Below are positions 10,274 through 21,188 of a DNA stretch of 64,000 bases, piece by piece. The stretch is from Setomelanomma holmii. Taxonomy: Eukaryota > Ascomycota > Dothideomycetes > Pleosporales > Phaeosphaeriaceae. Below the pieces are notes generated by a model. That model made no database searches. It saw nothing but the letters and a program-made list of their open reading frames with translations, and was not told where the DNA came from. The number at the start of each line of letters is the position of its first letter. Position 1 is the first letter of the stretch. Made by a program: the position numbers and the translations under genes. The stretch lies in NCBI GenBank assembly GCA_010015745.1, contig ML978162.1, positions 1 to 64,000 of the forward strand, given 5' to 3'.

Positions 10274-12361
10274 ATGGACGCTTGCAACATGACTTCAACT
10301 GTACAAAAACAGAATATGCGCCGTAGCGAGACGAGCGCGTCGCCAAATCATCAATTATGCGACGCCGTCGCAAGCCAATTTGGCTCCACTGTGTTCAATC
10401 AGGCTGCTGCTCCGTCCTCCGAACATGGTGCTCATCCATCAAGCTCAAATCTTCCCCAATCTGGCCTCCTGCACCCTGAAATTGCTGCTGTTGCAAATGC
10501 TCAAAAGGACGATAGTCATCGCGACTTCAACAATGCGATGCAACCACGAGCTGACCATCGCCACGACACCGTTGTGGATATCAGCAGTACTTCCGGAGTC
10601 GCCACACAACCACAAAAGAAGTCCAAACGCCCAAAGCTTGCTCCGGACCAGCCTCGCGCTGGTTTTCTGACCCAGGTTCCGGACTATCCGTTCCAGATGC
10701 CGGCTGGCCCACCCCTTCATTTCACGTTGGTCGATGTCATTGCCATCACAAGCAACTGGTTCGCGAACTCCTTCTTCGCGGCGCGGTTCCTGAACAACGG
10801 TCTCACGTCCAGCGTGCAGGTTCGAATCTTGCAAGAGTATCGCGACATTATCCTATCAGAGTCGGACATAGATCGCGCCAAAGATAATATCTCAGACCGC
10901 TATCGCACTACAATGCGCAAAGTCGACAAGGACTGGTCACGAGCCAAGCATAAGGCACCGTTGGGCTGGGATCAGGGCAACATGGCGGTCAACATGTTTG
11001 AACCGGACTACCAGCGCGAGCGTAACCGAAAAGATTATCAGTCAATTCCCTTCAAGGCGTTGCTTCGAGGTCTGAAGAAGTTGCCCCACGGTTCAGATGC
11101 TGGCGACCTCACACGCGCACTGCATTTCGCGATGCAGAACACCAAGACCGGACTAAATGGCGAACAGCTAGAGTTGATGTTTCCAGATGACATCCACATG
11201 ATTCTTGGTCGGATCGGCTATACACAGATCATGCCGGATCACACTGACCGCACAATCATCAAACGATACAAGCAGGCGGTTAAAACAGAGGTTGATGCGT
11301 CAACCAAGCGCCATCGTGAGCTTACTGAAGCAGGCGTGAAGACTCCTCCTCCAAAGCGTCCACGCAAGAAGAAGATCAACACACCTGATCCTGGGATCAC
11401 GTTCTCCCGGCAGGTGCCCGGCCAGTTGCCAGATGTGTTCTTGACTGGGGAATATATGTCTCAGGGACCGATACCCCAGACACCTCCGATGCCGCAGTTT
11501 CCCCTACAGCCCTACAGCCTCATCTACGGAACAAACCATCCGGTGTCTCCTATGTCCTCCCTGAACAATTCGCCCGATTGTCGTGAGCCGCAAGCACCCC
11601 AAGCTTTGGATAAGCTTTCGCCGCTGAGCCATCGAACAGGTTCCATGACGCCAGCTACCCAGGTTCCTGATCATGTCCGGCGTTTCTCTCCAGACGTGTG
11701 CGCATCATTCGCTCCTCAGCGGCAAGAGGACGTGGCAGCGGCGTCTGTGGAGAAAGATGGTGGGATGGCGAGCGCCCATCAGGTTGGTGATCTGGCTGCG
11801 AATACGACACTCGACAATGCTAATGCTCACACGTTTGCTGTGAAGCACAGAGGTAAAGAAGCGCATTACACCAAGGTATCAGCTTCGAGTGTGCCTAATC
11901 TGGGCCAAATCAACGCGCAAGATTCTCAGTCATCACTAGGTAGCACAGCGGTGCGGGAGTATGACACAAACCTCGGTGGTTACACTGGTGCAGTCGCCAT
12001 CATCCCAGGTACGATGGCAGATATGGATGCCTTTCTCGCACCACACCAGACCGTCGACTACTCGCACTTGCTGTACCCGGATGCTAATGGTGACTTCCCC
12101 TTCCTCTGGGAGGACGAGAATTTGGTAGGCATAGCGGTCGTCAACGCGTGGCGGTCGAAGTACCCTGATACGCGGCTTCTGCGAGACTGCGCCGAGGCTG
12201 ACGATCCGAATGATCATAGCGACCTCGCTCGCGCTGCTCGGTGGTGTCGTGACCCTGCGAACAAGGCGGAGGAGTACGTGATTGGATATGCTTGGCTGGC
12301 CCTGTCTTTCGAGGAAATGCTGAAGGAGGCGAGCAAAGTTTGGGAGGAGATGCATGCGTAA
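10274..12361 (+). CDS. Large orphan protein, probably nuclear
   Basis: An intronless frame encodes about 695 residues from the first ATG at 10274; a second ATG at 10289 is also possible, and the frame extends slightly further upstream without an ATG. Residues ~1-140 are low complexity (Ser, Gln, His). Residues ~150-360 look globular, starting LHFTLVDVIAITSNWFANSFFAARFLNNGL, and are rich in Arg, Lys and aromatic residues. A strong bipartite-like basic cluster, PPPKRPRKKK, near residue 365 is a likely nuclear localisation signal. A Pro/Gln-rich middle follows, then a second folded C-terminal part containing Trp-rich segments (DFPFLWEDENL, ARAARWCRD). I recognise no domain. A lineage-specific nuclear or chromatin protein is the best guess, held loosely. 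Confidence 0.7.
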   Translation: MDACNMTSTVQKQNMRRSETSASPNHQLCDAVASQFGSTVFNQAAAPSSEHGAHPSSSNLPQSGLLHPEIAAVANAQKDDSHRDFNNAMQPRADHRHDTVVDISSTSGVATQPQKKSKRPKLAPDQPRAGFLTQVPDYPFQMPAGPPLHFTLVDVIAITSNWFANSFFAARFLNNGLTSSVQVRILQEYRDIILSESDIDRAKDNISDRYRTTMRKVDKDWSRAKHKAPLGWDQGNMAVNMFEPDYQRERNRKDYQSIPFKALLRGLKKLPHGSDAGDLTRALHFAMQNTKTGLNGEQLELMFPDDIHMILGRIGYTQIMPDHTDRTIIKRYKQAVKTEVDASTKRHRELTEAGVKTPPPKRPRKKKINTPDPGITFSRQVPGQLPDVFLTGEYMSQGPIPQTPPMPQFPLQPYSLIYGTNHPVSPMSSLNNSPDCREPQAPQALDKLSPLSHRTGSMTPATQVPDHVRRFSPDVCASFAPQRQEDVAAASVEKDGGMASAHQVGDLAANTTLDNANAHTFAVKHRGKEAHYTKVSASSVPNLGQINAQDSQSSLGSTAVREYDTNLGGYTGAVAIIPGTMADMDAFLAPHQTVDYSHLLYPDANGDFPFLWEDENLVGIAVVNAWRSKYPDTRLLRDCAEADDPNDHSDLARAARWCRDPANKAEEYVIGYAWLALSFEEMLKEASKVWEEMHA

Positions 12362-12701
12362 AGGCGCCTGAGTAGGCAAGTAGCGTTAGTGGAAGACATA
12401 TTCAGAGTGGGGATCACATGTAGGAGAGAACAGAGACTGATTCACATGCAGCATGGTGTCCTCGGCATTGATAAAAACTACAGATTTGAAGCACACAAGG
12501 AAGATTTTGACCTCCCATACCATATCATATGATGCAAATGAACCTCATGACAATCAAGACGCGTACGCCGACAGCTTCGGCCGGATCTACATGCGGCGCC
12601 GAGTGCTACGCATCCCGGCTATCTCAATCCCGTCTAGACAAGAGGTCCATCCTTCTGACCGCGTGTAGATTTCTCACCGTAGGCACCGTCCTGTAGGCGT
12701 G
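12362..12701. other. Short intergenic stretch
   Basis: 3' flank of the orphan gene; nothing recognised. Confidence 0.4.
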
Positions 12702-13106
12702 TCAGGCATACTCTAACTTATGATGGTGTGAGTCTATCTCAAAACACTCTTCCATCGGAAAGAGTATATGGTGTGTGGCTTTTGGGCAGCCGGTGACGAG
12801 CACCAGCGACAACATAATGTTTGTGACAGTGCTGAGAGGCTTGTAATCTCCGTGGGTACGATGATGACGGTGGTGACGATGTCGAGGGTCTGCAGTATTT
12901 TGTTGAAGTAGCAAGGACGCGCTGACATCAGCTCTTGATTTTCCAGCGTCCGATCGGATGAGCATGAGCAGGAAGGCACCGTATAGCCACACAAGCATGA
13001 TGAGCCATTTGCTCACCAGCTTTTGGAGCGTCATGAGCTCTGTAGCTTGCTCTTGGGTTGGTGATGAAGACATGGGCCCTAGCTTTTCGCTATACGACTC
13101 TTGCAT
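12702..13106 (-). CDS. Possible small membrane protein
   Basis: A 134-codon frame with an ATG start. Residues ~30-50 (WLIMLVWLYGAFLLMLI) form one clear hydrophobic segment, preceded by a Gln/Glu/Ser-rich N-terminus and followed by an Arg/His-rich stretch (RHRHHRHHRTHG) and a second weaker hydrophobic segment. No family was recognised, and a non-coding origin is possible. Confidence 0.3.
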   Translation of the reverse strand: MQESYSEKLGPMSSSPTQEQATELMTLQKLVSKWLIMLVWLYGAFLLMLIRSDAGKSRADVSASLLLQQNTADPRHRHHRHHRTHGDYKPLSTVTNIMLSLVLVTGCPKATHHILFPMEECFEIDSHHHKLEYA

Positions 13107-14047
13107 TCTGTTTTTGTAGTATGCTGAGTATCCTGAGTGTCCTGAGTATCCTCGCAGCGAGTTTCGTTTGTTCCCGGTGAGGATGTGACAGGGGAAGGGG
13201 GAAGGAAGTAAGGTTGATTACGACGGAGATGTCTTTTTCCGTTTGAATTCTAGCGCTTACCAGAACCATGGTTGGTTGAATATTGGTGGGAAGTAACCAC
13301 GGGCTATATCAAGACCACTATCTCTGGGTCCGATCTGTTTACCATACCAAACGTGAGCCTAATCTCGCCGTCAAGGGTAGTGATGCAAGCGAGTCTGGTT
13401 TATCGCTCATTATGGAAGGATTAAGTTCTCCGTAGGAGCATACAGCGGCCACAGTGCGCCCGAGAAAGTTTGAGTTAGAATGTTTCGTGATCCTTTGCGC
13501 TCATCATCTGCCTCGCAAACTTGACTCGGATCAATGCATCCCCCTGCATGTGGCGAAGCTTTACGCTATCTTGTTTTCTTCGTGCATATCGCTCAGGTAG
13601 GCGTAATTCCGAGATATGAAGAGACATGATCGGTGTTCCGGAGAGGTAGTCGTTGTGGGGAAAGCATGATGTACGGGATCAGTGCTGGGTGCCGTCGCCC
13701 CACAGCCATCAGACATTGCTAGCGCCTTCCGCCTCCTCAGTCTTCAAACGCACGCGCGCGCCTCGGGATATGCATGATCCACATTGCGAAAAGGAAACGT
13801 CTGCGATGGACAAACGCTTCAGTCCTGCAGCTCCGAAGAAGATTGCGAAGCATCACAGCGGTATGTGGCTGCTGTTGAGTGGCTTCACCGGTATCAGCTC
13901 AGCCTTGAAAACAACCAACATTACAAGTCTCATTCTTCCGGGACATGAAGCAACGCCAGCTGTAAGGAGACTGGTATGACTTGGACATATTGCGCGCATC
14001 TTCCTCTCGGGATTGTGCTGTAGAAATCTATTTACCTTAGCTTCGGG
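13107..14047. other. Intergenic
   Basis: Contains imperfect repeats of TATCCTGAG(T) at 13131-13155. A plus-strand frame at 13653-13979 lacks an early ATG and has no recognisable content, so it is not called. Confidence 0.4.
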
Positions 14048-15494
14048 ATGCCCTGCTCTGATGCCTCTAACCATGCCACAGCAGCCACAGAGTTACAACC
14101 ACAACCAGCGAGCACGCCGGACGACGTCAAAGAAGAAGAAGAGTCCTCGTCGAATGAATCGCTGATATCGAACTCACTTTCCGATAAAGACAAGAAGCTA
14201 GGTTTGAGTGTCGTGGTATTGGCTATAGCTGAAGGTTTCAACGCCATGACGGCTACTGCTCTCGTGATCACTCTCATCGGCGTGACATAGGCTGCAAGAG
14301 CGATCAATGTAGCCACACGTGCAAACACGCTGGCCGAGATGGAATTATGCAGAGCTCATCCAGTACGTCAACGAACACCACAACTCCTGTGCGAGCCCTA
14401 ATGGTAGCCAAGCATAACCAGGCGCTGCAAAGTACCCGAGTTTGCCAAGCCATGCGAGAACATCACGACTACGACCAAATTGAAAAGCACAGTACTATCT
14501 CGAATCCATCCTCGCAATCAGCGTCTCGCGCCTTGCCCTTCAAATGGGCTGGTCTTGCTCTCCTAAGCCTGGCGCTTCTTAGACAAGTGTTTCGGCGGAG
14601 AGCACTGGCATCGCCAACGGTAGCGAAAAGTCGTGATACAAGCACGAGAGAACTTATTTTCGACTTCAGCGATGATGCTTTTACCCACGGACGTTTTCGA
14701 ATTTTCGAAGTGAAACCTAACACATCATTCGCGGACGCAGAGCTGCGGATCCGGCGGGAATATTATCGCCTTTCGGGCCTCTTGGATAGTCTGTTCAGTC
14801 TTTGGTATAACAAGGAGCATCAGTGGATGGACGTAAGTATCCGCACGATTCACGCGCGTCTAATGTGTATAGATGCTTCTTACAGATCAAGCGGGTTAGT
14901 CCAGGCGAATATAGTTTGTAACATCCTGGGAAGACTACATGGAAGGAGCACCCCGGAACTAAAGAAAGTTGGATCATCATCACAACCCGTGAGCTTTATT
15001 TCCGCCGTCTCTATGCTCGTGTAGCCTACTCGTATGAGGCAGCGAAGGGACCGATCGGTATCACGGTGGAAAAGCGACCATTCGTGAGCGGTAAGGTCAA
15101 AACCTTCAAGGGCGACTACTCCAGCTGCAGCCAGCAATTGCGCATCCCAGAAGATCCAAATCACATCAGTCGATTCATCATGGTCCGCAAAGCCGTAGGA
15201 GTGCCGGGCTCACCTCTCCGAATCGGCTGCTACACGCTCATCGCATATTTATGCACGCTTTCGTTCAGCGTAAGATATACATTATGGCTGGCTTGGAGTT
15301 TGTCCCTCATTTGCTCGCTATGTAGAGGTTACGGTGGGTCGACGCCCAAGCTGCTCTGGCGCCAAACACTGCATCCCCTGAGTCGAATGAAAATGAGGAA
15401 AGTTACTTTCCAGCGCGACGCCATTCTGCAAATGGCCTTTCTTACTTCGGGTTGGGGCCTACTAGCCTGGGAGATAGCAGTTTGGACGACCTGA
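14048..15494 (+). pseudogene. Membrane-protein gene, first of a tandem pair, two in-frame stops
   Basis: Three exons fit with one frame: 14048-14362, 14413-14832 and 14886-15494, separated by introns of 50 nt (GTACGT...AAG) and 53 nt (GTAAGT...CAG). The ~447-codon product would have an acidic Ser/Glu-rich N-terminus, a membrane helix near residues 52-80, a second (FKWAGLALLSLALL) after the first intron, and hydrophobic segments near the C-terminus. It is broken by TAG at 14288-14290, just after the first helix, and by TAA at 14919-14921. The gene at 16055-16673 shares the pattern (..CRxHP, intron, then xLQxTxxCQxxxxxHDYD) with the intron at the same place, which supports both the splice model and common ancestry. 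The function is unknown. Confidence 0.6.
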
Positions 15495-16054
15495 CCTGTT
15501 TGGATCATCCCCTCGACACTTGGCGTGGTAGCCTTGGGGACCGCGATCTCCAGTGCTGCAATTATGATCTAAAAGCGCCGCGTCAACTATCTCATACACT
15601 GAACACGGCTGCATCCAAGATGCATCAATTCAATTGAGTTTAACGTTCTCATGCAGCAGCAGCCTGGTCAAAAATCACGCAGCGTCATCGGGCGTTTCAT
15701 AGGTAGGAACTGTCAGTTGACTTCCTGGGTCATAATGATGAGCTGTGTCCTCGAGGCTCGCTGAGTATCGAAGACTTCGACGCAATCCACAGAAATGACC
15801 ATAGGCATCGCTTTTCGAGAGTCCGGTGCTGTATTTGGGAAACTTGTCACTGATTGGCTGCATCACGTAAGTGGCTTGCAGCTCACGTGACGGAGCTGTG
15901 TTGAGAACTGCGCCTCTTTTTTCAATTACTGATTTTCAGCCTAGCCAGCTTGCTCTCTCTCTCTTCGTATTGTTTCACTCGTGATAACGTCCGGCTCTTT
16001 CATTGGCAAGTCGTATAACCATATTTGTCCCCTTGGGAAACTTTTCGTCGCACC
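15495..16054. other. Spacer between tandem paralogues
   Basis: No gene recognised. The last ~100 bases upstream of 16055 are pyrimidine rich (CTTGCTCTCTCTCTC at about 15948-15962) and probably are promoter or leader. Confidence 0.4.
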
Positions 16055-16673
16055 ATGCCGCCTCCAGCTGCCAACGCCGTGGCAGCCAATCAAGCCGTCG
16101 CCAATCAAACAGAATCGAAATCGCGGTTCGGGTGGCTCACCAAAGCCTCTAAAATCGCTCTTTCCGTCGTTGGCCTAGCTTTGACGATCGCGTTTGGCGT
16201 CTGGAGTATCAAGAGCTGGCAAGCCGCAAATTTGGCCAACTTATTGAGCCAGAAAGAGTCGTGTCGCCAGCACCCCGTAAGTATGCGTCTGTTAGCAGAC
16301 TTTGCTGAAATTACTACAGAAGAATGCTTGGCTCCAAGCTACTCCAATGTGCCAGGAATTGCAGAAGCTTCACGACTACGATAATCTTGACGCAAGGAGC
16401 TCTGGGCGAGTTTCCATAGAGCGATTACAAGGAAGCTTGTCTACAATAGCATCCAATATGTCGACCGGGGTAACCATACTCATCATGGTTCTCTCAGTTG
16501 CTGATCCGACTGTGAGGCGTAGCCTATCGTACCAAAAGTCGTGGCCTTCCATATTTCGTTATGCAGCTCTATTCAGTCTGCTTCATGCATTCTATTGGTT
16601 CACAACATACTGTTTATATTCTTCTTTGTTTTGGTTGGGTAAACTTTTAATCATAAACGGCCTCGGGCTGTAG
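16055..16673 (+). CDS. Small multi-pass membrane protein, second of the tandem pair
   Basis: Two exons (16055-16276 and 16320-16673) join at phase 0 across a 43-nt intron (GTAAGT...TACAG), giving 191 residues. The start is the ATG in CACCATGCCG. An Ala/Asn/Gln-rich N-terminus precedes a helix near residues 36-54 (KIALSVVGLALTIAFGVW). After the intron come a helix MSTGVTILIMVLSVA and a long C-terminal hydrophobic, aromatic stretch (FRYAALFSLLHAFYWFTTY...). It matches the upstream broken gene around the intron but is much shorter after it. The frame is open throughout. No family was recognised. Confidence 0.6.
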
Positions 16674-17085
16674 CTGCAAGTGCAACACATGCCAGGATGT
16701 GAGCAAAATGGATCACACTAGCCTGCAATGACGACACTATCTCATCGCGACACTTCCTTTGCATGCGGCCGTACGGTGCGTCTGCGTCGATGCCTTGGAA
16801 CTACTTGACCCTAGTGAAGCCAGACCTTAGCCAACCGATTGGCTCAGAAAAATTGCCCGGTGGCTTGGTATAGGAATTGGAGTGAATGTGGAAGCGGAAA
16901 CGGAGACGCATTTGCTCCGTTCGCTAACCGAAAAAAAAACACTAGGACATACATGATAGGCACAATTCGCGTCTGGAACAGATGCAAATATAGCAATGGA
17001 ATGCAACTGGGAGCAAGTTGTCCTCACAATGATGGCAAGTATGAATTCGATGAGTCCGGCGAAGTGCGCAAGACCGAGAACAGCC
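16674..17085. other. Convergent intergenic stretch
   Basis: Lies between the 3' end of the membrane-protein gene and the 3' end of CTF18. No gene recognised. Confidence 0.4.
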
Positions 17086-20000
17086 TCACAATCCTCTAAG
17101 CAGTTCGTCAATAGTGACAGGCTTCCGCACTGCATTCGAGAAGCCTTCATGGAATGACACCCAGATTCTTCCCACATCTCCACCCTTGTTTTCCACCTTC
17201 TTCACCCTCTCCTCGCCCACCGCGAGCGGCTTCTCCCTGATGACCCTGCCAAAGAAGTCTCGCTTCACAGCTCTTTCGTTCGCCTCCGCGACCTTCTCTT
17301 CGGTTGTCTTCTTCTCTGTCTTTTCTTCTTCGACTTCGTCAGCATCGGTGCGACCGCCTCTTCGCTTCCGATTGTCCATGTCAATCCTTGCGCTTTCCTT
17401 GCGCCACTCTTGTTCAAGCACACTGCGCACCGCGTACCGAACCTTTTCCTCTTTCTTGCCGCTCAGTGTTTCGAAAGTGCCCATAACATCGAGAGGTGGC
17501 TCCATGCGCCATACGAAGCCAGCACTACGATTGGCCACATCATCAGTCTCGATCCGCGACTTCTCGAAGCGGACACCGGTTGCTGCCATTGCTTCGACCG
17601 ACTTCTTGACCAGTGACTTCTCCGATGCTTTGCGGACTGTGGCTGATGCAAACGACTTTGAGCCCGAGGCTCCAGTGTTGACGATGACAGGCTTGACATC
17701 CGGTGAGAGCATACGCAAAGTGTAAGGTATCAGTTCAAGGGCCATCTCCTCTGGACTGCGGAACATGCGAGTGAGATGCAAACTCAGAGTAGACTGGAGA
17801 GCCATGAGCTGTGACCTGGTTGCCTTGAATTGTTCTGCTGCAGCAAAGCTTGCTCCAGGCCCGGAGAAGGGTGCTGGCTGGGCTTCAGGGTCTGAGTTGA
17901 GATTTGAAGATTGCTGGCGCGGCGATGCAAATAGGCTGTGGAAGGCGAGGACAGAGTTGGAGATGTAGGGTGCCAGTTCCCACCCTTGTGAGCTAAAGAC
18001 CGCGTTATTGAGCGTGTCGTGAAAGTGAAGCCATTCATATGCAGCGCTGGGTTTGCTGAGAACAGTGTCATCCTGAAAGGGCTTCTCGGGATAGGCAGTA
18101 AAGCAGTCTAAGTGGTGTTAGCAAAAGCCCGCAACGAGTCACAGAGCAATAACAACTTACCCGTGACAATGCGGTCGCAATCCCCGCTCGTGTCGACCAT
18201 GTCGCGAAGACGGTCCATCGCACGACGCTTAGCACCTTCAGCAACTCCGATTACTCCATTCTTTGCCCGTGCAGATGCGGTTTTCACGTCTGTCGTCTCA
18301 GCCTGCTTAGGGAAGCCAGCGCCCTCCTTGAACACGCGCTCAACGACGTCTTTGGCACCACCGCGTCCAAGGCTTCGCGCTGATCCCCCGCCATGCCGTA
18401 GGTCGTTTATGAAGTTTTCTTCGATCCACTGTCGGCTCAGATGAGGCTTCTCGCTCGACTTGGTTTTGTGCGAAGATCGCAATCGCCCTGCTACCCACTC
18501 GCTGACCACCATGACTCCGCGAATGTCGCCCTCGCCAGTTCCGCTGCCAGTGCCACCCTCTTTCTTTGTGCTTACACCCCACGTAGCTTCGCACAGCCGC
18601 CTAACGCCGTCAGAGTCGCATAGGAAGCCTTCTTTCACGAAAATGTCTTGTATGCGAGTGACGACCATGTTTAGCGCAGGCTTTCGAATGTGAACGACTT
18701 CAGCCAACGAAGATTGGCGAAGCGGTCGCAATGACGGATGATAAAGGTCATTGCAGATGAGGATGAGGGGTCGCAGCAATCGAAACTTGTCGCCTTTCCT
18801 CTTCTTGGTGCCGGTACTTCCCTGGTTCTGTCCAAGCATTCTTGAGTTCTTCTCGTCCAGGTTGATGAGGTCGATAAGAGCTTTCACAAAACCACCTTCG
18901 CCTCCGCCGCTACTGCCGCCGACCACACCATCTACTTCGTCTACCACGACACATACAGGCTTGCCAGCTTTTCGCACCTTGCCATTGACTGTGCTTGTGT
19001 TGACGCCTCTGACGTTCTCGGTCCCGACCATGTCTCGAATGCGACCCTTGACCACGTCTCGACTGCGTTCGTCCGAAGCGTTGATCTCCTGTACTTCGTA
19101 TCCAGCCTGGCGCGCGCACACATGCGCGAGAGTCGTCTTTCCAAGTCCGGGTGGGCCAGTGAGAAGTAGTATCTTGCGATGGCGCTGCTCTTCGTCAGGA
19201 AAGTCCTTCCTCGCCGATTTCGGTTTCTGCTTGCTCGATCCAGGGAATACAATTGAATCCCAGGCTTTTAGCCACCGCAGTACCGATCGATGTGTTCGCT
19301 CGTCTCCGACAAGATCCGTGAACTTCTTTGCTCGGTATTTCTCCGTCCACATAAGCGTGCGATTGCTCTTGCCAGGCTTTTCGGTGGACTGTCCAACGAC
19401 TGGCTGAACGGCGTCAATCGCCTCTGCTGGCCTGCTTGCCTTCTCTAGGTCTAGCGCTTTGGCTTCGTCGATCAATTCGTGTATGTTGAGACCGTAGTAG
19501 CTCGTTCGAGCTTTTCCTTCCACAGCCACTGAGCGTGAAGCGATGAGCTGCTCATACGATAGTGCTTCCCGCTTCACTTTCCGCGGGATATGTATAGCCT
19601 TTCCTGACGAGTTTCTGGCCACGCATCCCTTCATAGGCTGTGCTGACGAGGGCTCTTGCGCTGTGGTGGGTCGCTTGACAGGAGACTGCGAGCGGGATGC
19701 AAAGCTGTAGTTGTCGAGGTCGTCCACCGGAATACTTTCGGGGTCTGCAACGTCATCTTGGCTGGCAGGCGGTGTGTTCTCCGCGAGGCCGTCGGGTATG
19801 GCCGGCAGATCCTTGACTGTGCTAATTGCCCGCCTCTTGAGCGCATGTTCCTTCTGAGCTGCGATGTCCTCCTCGTCGTCAGAGTCGTCTAGAAATGCAC
19901 CAACCCTCCGGACGGCATTGTTGTTCTGAACGTCCTTCAAGGGCTCTCGCGCATCGTCAGAACGCTTTCTCTTCTTTGGCGACAGGGCGTATGATAGGGA

Positions 20001-20419
20001 GCTTGGTGGGTACGTGATCGGTGACGAAATAAGCGGCATGGCGTAGACTGGGGGTGATGAAGGGAATGTATTGGCCTCGGTAGAAGAGTCGGTAGGAAAG
20101 CGCTGGACGAGCGAACGCTTGGTAGTCTTGACGGGCGTGTCTGAAGCTATTAGTACAGTTTGCGGCGTGTTAAAACGCTAGCAGTACCGATCAATGCGTT
20201 TATTTCGCTATGAAAGACGTCGGCAATATTCCAGGCTCGGTGCTGTATGACGATACCCTCGCTTGTCTTCTTGGTCCTGTCTTCGACGATACACTGCTGC
20301 AATGCCGTGATGTCGTCGGAGAAGGAGGTTGAGGGAGGTAAGTCGTGGAGATCTTCGAGTTCAGAATGGAGAAACGCCGGGTCGAAAGAGGAAGGTATGC
20401 CCGGTGAATAGCTGCTCAT
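17086..20419 (-). CDS. CTF18: Chromosome transmission fidelity protein 18 (alternative clamp-loader large subunit)
   Basis: Three exons (20419-20188, 20140-18161, 18107-17086) join in frame across introns of 47 nt (with CTAAT branch box) and 53 nt, giving about 1077 residues. Ctf18 replaces Rfc1 in the RFC complex that, with Ctf8 and Dcc1, loads or unloads PCNA during replication and supports sister-chromatid cohesion. The clamp-loader core starts with TLMWTEKYRAKKFTDLVGDE near residue 340. Walker A is GPPGLGKTT near 406, an EINASDERS box follows near 430, and Walker B is VVVDEVDGV near 477. The conserved RDFFGR segment sits near the C-terminus, where the family binds Dcc1/Ctf8. The N-terminus is disordered and has a PKKRKR nuclear signal. 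The first exon (residues 1-77) is inferred from a good splice pair; a shorter start at 20039 would lose the N-terminus only. Confidence 0.93.
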
Positions 20420-21017
20420 CGGGTTCAAGGTGTCGTCATAATGGGAGGTTGTGAGTGGTAGTGGAAGTGAAGATGCTAAAGTTGGACGCGTCGCGTACCC
20501 AAGTCCGAGCGCGTTGCGCGTTTTGGCGCTAGCCTCTTTCGTCTCAACCTTAGAGCGACGGCTCGAGCGCAAACTTCAGTATTGACATAAGCAATCAGGT
20601 ACGAATTCATATTCTGCCCTCCTACCTCACATCGTTTACCATCATCAGTCTGATGGGACGTAAGCGTTACCTTGCCGTGGGGGAAGATCACAGCTACCGT
20701 TTCGCATGTTCAAGCCGCCTCTCGTTACTCGGCACAGTATAAGTAGGTAGCAGGCACGTTACTCGAGGAGTATACGTTTGTCCATGAAGATCGCGCAAAG
20801 GATACAAATGAACGAGGCTATGATTCAGCTGGTCTTGTGTAATGGTGGAACTGGCTCGGCCTTTGCGGGCCACTGGTACGAATATTTTATGGTGGGGCTC
20901 AAGTCAGACTCGCCGCTTGGATGGACCAGCAATACCCCGCACTCTACAGTCTCTGCAGCGCCCGAACATCCAACAGCGCACAACACGGGGGATCGGGCAC
21001 ACTTGTGTCGAGTGGGA
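20420..21017. other. Intergenic, CTF18 promoter side
   Basis: The CTF18 reading frame stays open upstream to about 20572 but the family-independent best start is the ATG at 20419. Nothing else was recognised. Confidence 0.4.
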
Positions 21018-21024
21018 TATAAAT
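21018..21024 (+). promoter_or_regulatory. TATA-like box upstream of tRNA-iMet
   Basis: TATAAAT lies about 37-43 bases before the mature 5' end of the tRNA, where an upstream TATA helps TFIIIB placement in some fungi. Assignment is by position only. Confidence 0.45.
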
Positions 21025-21060
21025 CGACTAAAACTTTGCATCTCCATCCATCAGCATCAA

Positions 21061-21181
21061 AGCTGCTTGGCGCAGCGGAAGCGCGCCGGTACGTGCCAAA
21101 TCATCTGACTTCCCGGATTCCACTAATAGCCGTACAGGGCTCATAACCCGGAGGACGCTCGATCGAAACGAGCAGCAGCTA
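21061..21181 (+). tRNA. Initiator tRNA-Met (CAT) gene split by a 49-bp insert
   Basis: Removing 21089-21137 leaves a 72-nt initiator tRNA with every expected feature. The acceptor stem AGCTGCT/AGCAGCT pairs perfectly and starts with the initiator-specific A1-U72 pair. The D stem is GCGC/GCGC. The anticodon stem CCGGG/CCCGG carries the three G-C pairs typical of initiators, around the loop CTCATAA with anticodon CAT. The T stem GCTCG/CGAGC closes the initiator-type loop ATCGAAA. The A box (TGGCGCAGCGG) and B box (GATCGAAAC) are intact and a T5 tract follows. No CCA is encoded. Because exon 1 stops inside the anticodon stem, the unspliced transcript cannot form a standard stem, so removal of the insert is needed for function. 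Confidence 0.95.
21089..21137 (+). other. Intron-like insert in the tRNA anticodon stem (position 29/30)
   Basis: The 49-bp insert starts GTACGT, ends GTACAG and has an ACTAAT branch-like box 10-15 bases before its end, so it looks like the spliceosomal introns of the protein genes here (47-64 nt; the intron at 24765 also starts GTACGT). Ordinary nuclear tRNA introns lie at 37/38, next to the anticodon. By strict repeat the junction could also be one base later. GTACG at its start can pair with CGTAC at its end. Confidence 0.8.
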
Positions 21182-21183
21182 GC

Positions 21184-21188
21184 TTTTT
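21184..21188 (+). terminator. RNA polymerase III T-tract
   Basis: TTTTT two bases after the discriminator base, the normal Pol III stop signal. Confidence 0.75.

Noticed and set aside
17114..19407. Long plus-strand frames (203 and 218 codons)
   Set aside because: They are antisense to well-supported CTF18 exons.
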